Shown in pieces: positions 28,331 to 34,933 of a stretch of 34,933 nt of DNA (positions within the stretch are counted from its first letter, which is position 1; the number at the start of each line of letters is the position of its first letter). This DNA is from a virus. The notes beneath the pieces were generated by a model. The model was not told where the DNA came from. It made no database searches and saw only the letters and a program-made list of their open reading frames with translations. The translations under genes were made by a program, and so were the position numbers. The stretch spans positions 1 to 34,933 of the IMG/VR virus record IMGVR_UViG_3300047551_000818, one strand, 5' to 3'.

Positions 28331-29773
28331 TTACGATGCGACGCCGTGGAGGTTGTCCACGCGGAAGATGCGGTAGTAGCGGTTGCTACGGGTGTTAAGG
28401 TGACCCAAACCAGCGTTTGCACCTTCAGCGAAGGGGTTAGCAACCATGCCGTAGCGGGTCTTGAACGCCATCTTCGGTTGGAAGGTGGAGGTGTCAACTG
28501 CACGCATCATCTGTAGTGGAACATATGGGCAGTAGAACATACCGGCATCGTAGGGCGAAGTACCCTTGTAACCTACGCAGACAAAGTTTGCGCTGGTTCC
28601 TGTGGTGTCAACATAGGGGTCAATGTAGACCTTGATCTTGCCGTTAAGCGTACCTGCGAAGGTGTTGCCGGTATCGTCCACATCAAGGCTGACATTCAGC
28701 GCGGGGCTGATGTTCAGGAAGCCACCCATTGCGAGGGCTGAAGCAACATCTGCCGAGCAGATGATGAAGTTGCCCTTGCCACGGCGGGTATCCTTGGCGA
28801 TCTGGTTGCACTCACGCTCAATCTGGAACATTAGACCACGGAACTTTTCCGCGCTCCAACGACCATCCGAGTCCTGAATAAGGTCATACACACCACCGTA
28901 CTTGTCCGAGGCGGCAGTGGTTAGACCACCAACAACGGTCTTGTAGTACAGGTCGCTCTGCTGTGCGCCGAGACGAGCGGTACGATACACGGTGCGAACG
29001 ACTTCGCGGTTGATTTCAGCCAAGATTTCGGTGGACAGAATGTTAGCGAGTTCTGTCTCCGCGTCAAGACCGTGAACAGCCTTGAGGTCTTGGGCGAGTT
29101 CTACCGAGTACGAAGCAGCAAGAGCGCGGGTGTTAGCCTGCACTGCAACGCGCTCAATGCTGAAGCCCATTTCGTTGGGAGTAAGTCCTTCGCCAACGGA
29201 GGTCTTCATACCAACGCCTTGGGTCAGACCGCTGCCGTTTGATCCGGTTGGATCACCAAAGACAGCCGAGTTCAGGAATGGATCAACAAAGCCGAAGTTG
29301 CCACCGAGTTGTCCGGTTGCACCACGAGCAAGACCACCACCGGTGTGACCACTGAAGGCTGGTGCAGCAGTAGCACCCGAGAACGCAGGGTCAGCCTCGT
29401 TGAACATGGCTTCTGCGCCTGTATTACCGTACTTCGCACGCATGGCAAAGATGAGTCCCGTGGGAGCAGTCATTGCCTGAACGCCGCAGATGTCGTATGC
29501 CATGAGGTTTGGCATGGCACGACGAACCAACTGGATAAGAATGGGGTCGTAACCCTTGATGTTGCCTTCGCCGCCAACAACAGGCGACATACCGCCGCCA
29601 ACACTGTTGCCGTTCTCAAGAAGCATCTGCTCCTTGATTGCCTTCTCTTGGTTTTCCAAGAGGGTGGCAATGGTGGCACGCTTGTGAGCGTCAGCGATGG
29701 GGGTTAGATCGCTGTGATCTAGGACAGGCTTCCACTTGCGGAGTGCCTGCTCGGTTAGAAACTTGTTTTCCAT
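28331..29773 (-). CDS. 23: Major capsid protein (gp23)
   Basis: 480 residues of the T4 gp23 HK97-fold family (T4 521). LTEQALRKWKPVLDH at the N-terminus, YDICGVQAMTAPTGLIFAMR, FRGLMFQIERECNQIAKDTRRGKGNFIICS and PFAEGANAGLGHLNTRSNRYYRIFRV at the C-terminus are conserved blocks. The N-terminal 60 or so residues form the prohead delta domain that gp21 removes; the exact site is not certain by eye. AAGGAG lies before ATG 29773. I saw no TATAAATA in its 43-bp leader. Confidence 0.96.
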   Translation of the reverse strand: MENKFLTEQALRKWKPVLDHSDLTPIADAHKRATIATLLENQEKAIKEQMLLENGNSVGGGMSPVVGGEGNIKGYDPILIQLVRRAMPNLMAYDICGVQAMTAPTGLIFAMRAKYGNTGAEAMFNEADPAFSGATAAPAFSGHTGGGLARGATGQLGGNFGFVDPFLNSAVFGDPTGSNGSGLTQGVGMKTSVGEGLTPNEMGFSIERVAVQANTRALAASYSVELAQDLKAVHGLDAETELANILSTEILAEINREVVRTVYRTARLGAQQSDLYYKTVVGGLTTAASDKYGGVYDLIQDSDGRWSAEKFRGLMFQIERECNQIAKDTRRGKGNFIICSADVASALAMGGFLNISPALNVSLDVDDTGNTFAGTLNGKIKVYIDPYVDTTGTSANFVCVGYKGTSPYDAGMFYCPYVPLQMMRAVDTSTFQPKMAFKTRYGMVANPFAEGANAGLGHLNTRSNRYYRIFRVDNLHGVAS

Positions 29774-29816
29774 GTGTACTCTTCTCCTTTTTTAAAAACA
29801 GTCTGTGGTGACTGGA

Positions 29817-31022
29817 TTAGACTTGCGACTTGCTCATTGACCGGAGGTACGCCTCCATGAGCGGGGACAATTCCTCTGAAGCGTCCTCAACCGATTCCGA
29901 AATTTCTTCGGCAGCGGGCGAGGAACCCTCCGTAACAGATCCGATAGTCTCAATGTTCTCTCGGAGAACACCAAGTTTCTCGGCAAACTGATCGACAGTT
30001 TCAAACTCAACATCCTCTGCGAGTCTGCGGAGTTTTTCTACTTCGGTATCAGTTAGACCTTCTGCGATTTCGCGGAAAACGATTTCGCACTTTAGTTGTT
30101 CAATCTCTTCAGCCAAACCAATGTTCTTTTGGACCTGCTGCGACAGTTCTTCGTTGAGAGTGCTGTTTTCGTTTAGAGCCTCATCAAAGAGATCCGTCTT
30201 GTCTTCTGGAACAGTAATGTACGATTCGTTGAACAGGTTGCGGAGGTTGCCGATAAAGTCTTCGGCAATCTCGGTGCGTAGACCGCTCTCAACAGCGAGA
30301 CGGTTCTCCTGCATCCACTCCTCGACCACATAAGCGAGGTAGTCATCAATACGCTCAATTAGTTCTTCAGTAACAGCAGCAGTGTGCTCTTCTAGAAGAG
30401 TTTCGTACTGACCCTGAAGGCTTTCTTCAACCTGACGAACGCGCTCATTAAGGTGAGCCTCAAAGACGGTTGCAGCCTGCGACTTGAACTCTTCCGAGAG
30501 TTCACTGCCGCTGAACAGTGCGTCAATGTCTTCCTTCTTCATGGACGGCTTTTCAACCTTGCCGTTAGCGTCGCTCTTCTTGGCTTTGATGGTAGCCATG
30601 TTCTTGCCGCTAGCGTCGCCGGTTGGTTCAGCGATCTGTGCAGTCTTGCCGTTGGCAGTCTTGTACATCTTGTCGCTGGCGTAGTCCGAGACGGCTTCTT
30701 CCATCTTCTTCTTGAACTTGGCTTTAAGGAAAGCAGGCATCTTGCCCTTCTTGCCCTTGCCTTCGTCCTCCTCTTCTTCCTCTTCTTCCTCTTCTTCCTC
30801 TTCTTCGTCCTCGTCCTCGTCCTCGTCCTTGGCTTCGTCAATGGCTTCTTCGTCAAGGACTTCTTCCTCGACTACATCAAAGCCTTCGCCGTCTTCACCG
30901 TCCTCAACGATGTTCTCGTCCTCGTCGCCAGGACCAGGACCAACGTCCTTGGCATCTTCTGCCATGAAGGATTCGCCTAGAACAACCTTTCGGATTACAT
31001 CTTCTATCTTGTCGTTTGCCAT
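29817..31022 (-). CDS. 22: Prohead core scaffold protein (gp22)
   Basis: 401 residues, longer than T4 gp22 (269). Residues 21-90 are strongly acidic with a Glu run of about 13 (near 73-85), followed by a basic GKGKKGK switch. The conserved scaffold block is YLAYVVEEWMQENRLAVESG through FIGNLRNLFNESYITVPED, then coiled-coil helices to the end. It forms the inner core on which gp23 assembles and is degraded by gp21 afterwards. CATAAATA lies 21 nt before ATG 31022. Confidence 0.9.
   Translation of the reverse strand: MANDKIEDVIRKVVLGESFMAEDAKDVGPGPGDEDENIVEDGEDGEGFDVVEEEVLDEEAIDEAKDEDEDEDEEEEEEEEEEEEEDEGKGKKGKMPAFLKAKFKKKMEEAVSDYASDKMYKTANGKTAQIAEPTGDASGKNMATIKAKKSDANGKVEKPSMKKEDIDALFSGSELSEEFKSQAATVFEAHLNERVRQVEESLQGQYETLLEEHTAAVTEELIERIDDYLAYVVEEWMQENRLAVESGLRTEIAEDFIGNLRNLFNESYITVPEDKTDLFDEALNENSTLNEELSQQVQKNIGLAEEIEQLKCEIVFREIAEGLTDTEVEKLRRLAEDVEFETVDQFAEKLGVLRENIETIGSVTEGSSPAAEEISESVEDASEELSPLMEAYLRSMSKSQV
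30762..30827 (-). repeat. Acidic low-complexity tract in gene 22
   Basis: Purine-rich GAA/GAG/GAC codon run on the coding strand (plus strand TCTTCC and TCCTCG repeats). It encodes the poly-Asp/Glu stretch. Length may vary by slippage without loss of frame if whole codons change. Confidence 0.85.
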
Positions 31023-31042
31023 GACTGGATTCTCCTTGGTTC

Positions 31043-31050
31043 TATTTATG
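31043..31050 (-). promoter_or_regulatory. Late promoter before gene 22 (CATAAATA)
   Basis: One mismatch to TATAAATA, minus strand, in the 36-bp gap between genes 21 and 22 and 21 nt before the ATG, with AAGGAG in between. Confidence 0.55.
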
Positions 31051-31058
31051 TATCTCTG

Positions 31059-31700
31059 TTAGAGTCTTGAGATGAAGTCCTTGAATACGCGCAGTGCCTG
31101 CTCTTCCAACTTATGAGCAGGCGTCTTTTCTATTACTTTCTTGTACCCCTCAATTACCACTGGCTTGAGAACTCCGTTTTCCCAAACCCATTCCCGACCT
31201 TCCATGATGCCGTTGACGAAAGCGTTGGGAGCCGAGGGGTCAGCCACAACATCAACAGCGGCAAGCATGAAGTCTTCCTGTACAACATTCACCCCGTCCT
31301 GTTCCTTAAGGGAACCCATGCCACGGGAAGAAACGCCCAGTTTCACGCCCTCGTCAATCAGATTGCGGACAATCTTGCCGTATGGGGTGTCTAGAATCTT
31401 GGCTTTGCCGTACACATCGTTTCCCTCAAGGCGCAAGTCCTTGATAAGGTGAGAAACGCGCTCTAGGTTCACGGTTGGACCTTCAGGGTGACCCAGTTCG
31501 CCCATTGCGCGATTGGTCTTCACGTATTCCTTTTGATACCGATCCAGTTCCTTTTCCATCACCGAAATGGGGTACACGCGACCGTTGCGATTCTTCGCTT
31601 CAGCCTGCATGAACACGCCTTCAATAAAGTAGTGCTTCTGACCGTCTTTGGTTTCGGTCAGGATGTTGATGTCCTGTACTGTTTCGGTGATGAGTTTCAT
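31059..31700 (-). CDS. 21: Prohead core protease (gp21)
   Basis: 213 residues from ATG 31700 (T4 gp21 is 212); the start overlaps the previous stop as TAATG. FMQAEAKNRNGRVYP, MGELGHPEGPTVNLERVSH (with the catalytic His) and VKLGVSSRGMGSL (with the catalytic Ser) are the herpesvirus-assemblin-like protease motifs. It cleaves the scaffold, small core proteins and the gp23 N-terminus during head maturation. Confidence 0.94.
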   Translation of the reverse strand: MKLITETVQDINILTETKDGQKHYFIEGVFMQAEAKNRNGRVYPISVMEKELDRYQKEYVKTNRAMGELGHPEGPTVNLERVSHLIKDLRLEGNDVYGKAKILDTPYGKIVRNLIDEGVKLGVSSRGMGSLKEQDGVNVVQEDFMLAAVDVVADPSAPNAFVNGIMEGREWVWENGVLKPVVIEGYKKVIEKTPAHKLEEQALRVFKDFISRL

Positions 31701-32011
31701 TAGTCTTTCGCCTTCTTGTTGTACTGCTTCCAAGCGGTGGCGTACATCACACTCTTGCCCCGCTTGCCGTACTGCTTTGCAAACGAAGCCTTGGTCTTCT
31801 TGGAGCCTGTCATTTTCTCCATGCCTGGAGGCGAAACTTCGTCCAACTGCTCTCCGCCTTTAGGGGCATTGAACACCGCTTCACGCACAACTGCCTTTGC
31901 TTCTTCCATTGCCTGTCCTGCCTTGGTGTACAGAGCAGTGAACACGCCCTCTTTTGCAGCGGCGAAGTCCTTGGTTAGAAGTGCGCGGATAATGCTCTTG
32001 TTGATGTCCAT
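31700..32011 (-). CDS. 68: Small prohead core protein (gp68-like)
   Basis: 103 residues between the 59-residue gene and gp21, the position of gene 68 in T4. FAAAKEGVFTALYTKAGQAMEEAKAVVREAVF is helical like other prohead core proteins; the C-terminal half has PPGMEKMTGSKKTK and KQYGKRGKSVMYATAWKQY, a basic motif seen in several phage proteins. Assignment is by position and helix character, not by clear identity. AAAGGA is 7 nt before ATG 32011. Confidence 0.65.
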   Translation of the reverse strand: MDINKSIIRALLTKDFAAAKEGVFTALYTKAGQAMEEAKAVVREAVFNAPKGGEQLDEVSPPGMEKMTGSKKTKASFAKQYGKRGKSVMYATAWKQYNKKAKD

Positions 32012-32037
32012 GCGTGTCCTTTCGGTGCTGTACTGAT

Positions 32038-32045
32038 TATTTAGT
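32038..32045 (-). promoter_or_regulatory. Late-promoter-like octamer (ACTAAATA)
   Basis: Minus-strand ACTAAATA, sharing the TAAATA core, 27 nt before the gp68-like ATG and overlapping the stop of the 59-residue gene. Confidence 0.35.
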
Positions 32046-32220
32046 TATCGTCTGCGTTTGACTGGGTTTCTGTGTCTTCACCATTTGGAGAATCCCCCAA
32101 AATAGTGTTTGAAATAATCTGCCGTTCGCGCTCCAACCGCTCCCGCAGTTTGTCCTCAATGCTGCCGCGAATAGCGTCTCGGAATTCACTGTACGAAATA
32201 TCTAGTTCGTCTCGCTTCAT
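32041..32220 (-). CDS. 67: 59-residue protein at the gp67 position
   Basis: Read by hand: ATG 32220 to TAA 32041, starting MKRDELDISYSEFRDAIRGS, followed by a charged helix (DKLRERLERERQI) and an acidic, Asn-rich end. AAAGGT precedes the start by about 5 nt. It fills the gap between portal and the gp68-like gene where T4 gene 67 (prohead core, 80 residues) lies, and its charged helical composition fits. Homology cannot be proved by eye. Confidence 0.6.
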   Translation of the reverse strand: MKRDELDISYSEFRDAIRGSIEDKLRERLERERQIISNTILGDSPNGEDTETQSNADDN

Positions 32221-32230
32221 GGTGTACCTT

Positions 32231-33892
32231 TCAATCGTTTAAATCGTCTTCTTCCACTCCAGGAACTATCTCGCCAATGGTGACCTGTGGTGGCTCTACC
32301 CCAGTGTTTTCTGTTGGTGGGGCTGCGGCAGCAGGATCAGGCACTGCGCCCGCTTCAGGAGGTGGTGCTGCGCCTTCAGGAGCAGCAATTTCACCCTCTG
32401 CCTTTTCCTTTTCAATCTGCTTGTCCATCTGTTCAATGTCTTCGTCTGTTTGACGAAGAATGTGCTTGCGAACCCACTCACGGGAGAAGTACTTGCCCAC
32501 AAAATCCTCTGCGTCACGACACGCAAGCAGACGCTCCTTGAGCACTTCATTCTCTTTGAGTTCACTAAAGTGGGAGTCTTTCGCAAACTGGAAGCGCAGT
32601 TTGTCTTCAATCTTTTCCCACTCGTCTTCTCGGATGATGCCCTTCAAGATCAACTGAACCCGCAGCAACTCCAAGAACAGTTCAGAGAACTTCATACGGA
32701 GGCGTTCAATGAACTTGAAGAACTTTACTTCGTCGCGTGATATTTCTGAAGCCTTACCAAGATTGAAACCTGTGGACTCCTCAAGCCGCGAAGTAGGCAC
32801 GTTGAGTGATTGGAACAGTTTCTTTTGGAAGTACTTTACGTCGTCCATCTCGGACAGGTTCTGTCCGCCCTGTAGTGTGCTGATTTCCGTACCCTTGCCA
32901 CCCTCACGACGAGGCATCCAAAAGTCTTCAAGCATGGACAAGTGCTTGCGACCGTCTGCAACCTCACCTGTGTTGGGATCGTACATGAGTTTGTTGCGGT
33001 AACGGTTCATTAGCCCACGCACATACTCTTCTGCCTTCTGCTTGGGCAGATTACCAACGTCCACATAGAACACACGACGCTCGGGTGCGCGAGTAATACG
33101 GTAGATCACCACTGCGTCTTCAATCATACGCAACTGGTTTAGTGCTTTGATGGCTTTGTGAAGATAGCCAATCACCTTTTTACGATACGAGTCGTACAGC
33201 CCCGAGTGTATAAAGCAAATAGAATCAGGGCTGATTTTCAGTCCTTCCATGCTAACGGCTGCGGAGTTTGGCTCCTTGTCGTTGTACACGTAGAACTCTT
33301 CAACTGAACTCACCACTTGTATAGCAGTGGGTCGGTTGTTTTGGTCTTTGACTAAAGGCTTCTTTTTGACGCTGCGGATCTTTCGGATCTTTACAGGGTC
33401 AATAGGGCGCAACTCCAGTATGCCCTTTTTCTTGTTCTTCTCGTCAATAATGATGTGGTAGTACAGGCGGCTGTCAATGTACCACTTGCGGAAAATCTCG
33501 TAACCACGACGAGAAAAGTCCAGTAGGTCTAAAATTCCGTCAAACTCTTCCTCAATCTTGTCACGGATAGACTTGGAGAGTTTAATGTCGCCCGTATCAA
33601 TCTTTACGGTTTCCAGTGCGTCACCGTACACAATAGACTCGTTGCAGATGTCTGAAATGGCAGTTTCCACTTCAGGGTGGATTGCCATGTCTCGGTACTT
33701 GTGGATAAGATCAATGTCACTCTTGATTGTACCGTCAAAGTCAACAAACGCGCCGTAGTAGCCGCCCACTTCAATGGGCACTGCACCGTCGTCGTAATCA
33801 GGAGCAACAAACGAGGGCGACTTCCGCGCTTCTTCTTTGTCGGAAGTCGCCCCTGTTTTACCGATAGTGAATCCAAACAGATTGATTGGCAT
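32231..33892 (-). CDS. 20: Portal protein (gp20)
   Basis: 553 residues (T4 524). GGYYGAFVDFDGTIKSDIDLIHKYRDMA, HPEVETAISDICNE, RVFYVDVGNLPKQKAEEYVR, RGLMNRYRNKLMYDPNTGEV and EDFWMPRREGGKGTEISTLQGGQNL are hallmarks of the T4-like portal, including the segments used for cyanomyovirus gene 20 surveys. The C-terminal 60 residues are Pro/Ala/Glu-rich. It forms the 12-subunit ring for DNA packaging and tail joining. AGGA is 8-9 nt before ATG 33892. Confidence 0.96.
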   Translation of the reverse strand: MPINLFGFTIGKTGATSDKEEARKSPSFVAPDYDDGAVPIEVGGYYGAFVDFDGTIKSDIDLIHKYRDMAIHPEVETAISDICNESIVYGDALETVKIDTGDIKLSKSIRDKIEEEFDGILDLLDFSRRGYEIFRKWYIDSRLYYHIIIDEKNKKKGILELRPIDPVKIRKIRSVKKKPLVKDQNNRPTAIQVVSSVEEFYVYNDKEPNSAAVSMEGLKISPDSICFIHSGLYDSYRKKVIGYLHKAIKALNQLRMIEDAVVIYRITRAPERRVFYVDVGNLPKQKAEEYVRGLMNRYRNKLMYDPNTGEVADGRKHLSMLEDFWMPRREGGKGTEISTLQGGQNLSEMDDVKYFQKKLFQSLNVPTSRLEESTGFNLGKASEISRDEVKFFKFIERLRMKFSELFLELLRVQLILKGIIREDEWEKIEDKLRFQFAKDSHFSELKENEVLKERLLACRDAEDFVGKYFSREWVRKHILRQTDEDIEQMDKQIEKEKAEGEIAAPEGAAPPPEAGAVPDPAAAAPPTENTGVEPPQVTIGEIVPGVEEDDLND

Positions 33893-33922
33893 GAATATAG
33901 AATCCTGTCAAGAAGATTTGGA

Positions 33923-34534
33923 TCAGAAACCGCTGCCGATGTTGATGCCTGCCTGTTGTAGGAGAGCCTGGATGTTTTCCTGTCCGGTTCCTGTGGCAGC
34001 AACTGCTCCGCCTTCAGCGGCTTCCCACCAAGAATAGTTCAGAGTAACTGGGAATTCTGCAATCTGATCGTTGTTCTCGTATGACAGGTCAATGGTTCCC
34101 ACTTCACTGGGGAAGCAACCCACAAAGTTGTAGGTGCGAAGCGGTTCGCCGTCACGCTTCAACTGGGTCACCGACCAAGTGGGCATATACTGCATGAAGT
34201 TCACATCAGACACGTTTGAAACGTGGCTGTTGAATCGTGCACTCCAGAACTCAAAAGCCGAACGCAGTTTCAGATTTGCGTCTGAAATAATTGTCAGGCT
34301 CCAGTCTTGGAACGAGCGGTCGCCAGGAATCTTGATGCGGCGACCACGGTACGGTACTTCAATTGTACCCAATGAAGACGCAGGAATTTGCGCGGCTTTG
34401 CACAAGAAAGAAATGGCTCGTGTGTCCGAGAAACCAGGAATGGTTCCGTTCACCACGAACAGGTTTGTGCGTACACCACCGCCCGAGAAGGCGTTTACGA
34501 ACCCTGAAATATTGTTGGTTGGTTCTACAGGCAT
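33923..34534 (-). CDS. 19: Tail tube protein (gp19)
   Basis: 203 residues (T4 163). Conserved tube blocks: CKAAQIPASSLGTIEVPYRGRRIKIPGDRSF, FQDWSLTIISDANLKLRSAFEFW and the C-terminal YNFVGCFPSEVGTIDLSYENNDQIAEFPVTLNY. Residues after about 172 form an Ala/Gly/Gln-rich extension (GTGQENIQALLQQAG). It polymerises into the inner tube surrounded by the gp18 sheath. GGAG lies 5 nt before ATG 34534. Position between sheath and portal is as in T4. Confidence 0.93.
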   Translation of the reverse strand: MPVEPTNNISGFVNAFSGGGVRTNLFVVNGTIPGFSDTRAISFLCKAAQIPASSLGTIEVPYRGRRIKIPGDRSFQDWSLTIISDANLKLRSAFEFWSARFNSHVSNVSDVNFMQYMPTWSVTQLKRDGEPLRTYNFVGCFPSEVGTIDLSYENNDQIAEFPVTLNYSWWEAAEGGAVAATGTGQENIQALLQQAGINIGSGF

Positions 34535-34561
34535 GAGTACTCCTTATCTCTATCTATCTGT

Positions 34562-34933
34562 TCAGCCGCCAACTTCGTTGAAGTCCACACCAGTCTTCGT
34601 GGCGATGAAATTCAACTGGATGAAGTTGATGCTACGGGTGGGCTTGATGAAGATGTCAGCCACGAACTCGTTACGGTCGATTACCTCGCCCGTGTTGTTC
34701 GTTTCGTCGCAAACCACCTTGAAGTCGGTGATGCCGCGACGCTGCTGAACAGTCTTGAGGAAGGGCACAACAAGGTTCTTGAACTGTGCGCGAGTGAACG
34801 AATCGTTCTGCTCAAACAGGAAGAACTTGCTAGCCGTGGCAATTGCCTTCTCAAGAATGATGAACAAGCGACGGACATTGATGCGGTCAAAGGCTGAAGG
34901 CTTCGTCTGCATGGTCTTGTCACCAAACAGGAT
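34562..34933 (-). CDS. 18: Tail sheath protein, C-terminal part (gp18, partial)
   Basis: The frame runs off the right edge; 123 residues are visible beginning ILFGDKTMQTKPSAFDRINV. KPSAFDRINVRRLFIILEKAI and the final block with FIKPTRSINFIQLNFIATKTG are the most conserved part of contractile sheath proteins. The C-terminal arm links neighbouring sheath subunits. The internal ATG at 34912 is not the start. Confidence 0.93.
   Translation of the reverse strand: MLFGDKTMQTKPSAFDRINVRRLFIILEKAIATASKFFLFEQNDSFTRAQFKNLVVPFLKTVQQRRGITDFKVVCDETNNTGEVIDRNEFVADIFIKPTRSINFIQLNFIATKTGVDFNEVGG

Noticed and set aside
28565-29773. Search for a TATAAATA late promoter before gene 23
   Set aside because: The 43-bp leader has only a T/A-rich stretch without the octamer, so no promoter is called; the gene may be read from upstream late promoters such as the one at 31043.
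30453-30980. Plus-strand frame with strongly hydrophobic runs that looks like a membrane protein
   Set aside because: The Phe/Leu/Val runs are the reverse complement of the acidic Asp/Glu codons of the gene 22 scaffold.
34541-34560. TATCTCTATCTATCTG repeat before gene 19 as a late promoter
   Set aside because: On the minus strand it does not contain TAAATA; it is a short AT-rich leader repeat with a normal GGAG site.
1-34933. tRNA genes, integrase, attachment sites, insertion sequences
   Set aside because: None recognised by eye; all stretches are accounted for by minus-strand coding genes and short gaps. A tRNA covariance scan would settle the tRNA point.

Overview
This window is part of the genome of a T4-type myovirus (a contractile-tailed tequatro-like phage, probably marine or aquatic). 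Every gene I can support lies on the minus strand, so transcription runs from high to low coordinates. The evidence is the T4 virion and replication gene order: 18 (partial), 19, 20, 67-position, 68-like, 21, 22 and 23, then uvsY, dCMP deaminase, uvsW, 55, 47, 46, rnh, 45, 44, 62 and regA. The speD, transaldolase and LSm-like genes resemble the wider cyanophage/pelagiphage branch of T4-like viruses. I saw no photosynthesis gene (psbA, psbD, hli) and no tRNA, so the host cannot be named from this window.

Layout in the direction of transcription. (1) 34933-28331 is the head and tail module: sheath C-terminus, tail tube, portal, two small prohead core proteins, prohead protease, scaffold and major capsid protein. 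It is closed by a strong intrinsic terminator at 28265-28298. (2) 28255-27728 is a second tail-tube-fold protein. (3) 27667-15886 is a tightly packed recombination and replication module in which most junctions are ATGA, GTGA or TAATG overlaps. An HNH-type endonuclease gene is wedged between genes 44 and 62, and a 14-bp sequence from the end of gene 44 is duplicated near its 3' end. (4) 15870-4988 is a surface-glycan cassette. It occupies the place after regA where gene 43 (DNA polymerase) sits in T4. It has five or more glycosyltransferase-like genes, two methyltransferase-like genes, an NDP-sugar epimerase, and a core of RpiB-nucleotidyltransferase fusion, HldE-type kinase, AraD-type epimerase, cupin, TalC-type transaldolase and HAD phosphatase. 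(5) 4988-1 is an accessory region: an Ig-like structural protein, a small basic ORF, dUTPase, a DUF1599-like protein, an unknown protein, UV-damage endonuclease, a lysozyme with an N-terminal export signal, a repeat-bearing HNH endonuclease, SAM decarboxylase and the start of an ABC-class ATPase that runs out of the window.

The most interesting part is the sugar core at 9296-13070. It has the logic of ADP-heptose synthesis (isomerase, C1 kinase, phosphatase, nucleotidyltransferase, GT9-like transferase), but the isomerase and epimerase belong to pentose families (RpiB and AraD). The nucleotidyltransferase is fused to the isomerase rather than to the kinase. My inference is a phage-encoded route from pentose phosphate to an NDP-pentose (or a related sugar) used for glycosylation. 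This is a hypothesis from domain content, not a demonstrated pathway.

There is no gene-free stretch longer than 300 bases. The short gaps hold candidate promoters (T4-late-like TATAAATA variants and CTTGACA-type elements) and one clear terminator.
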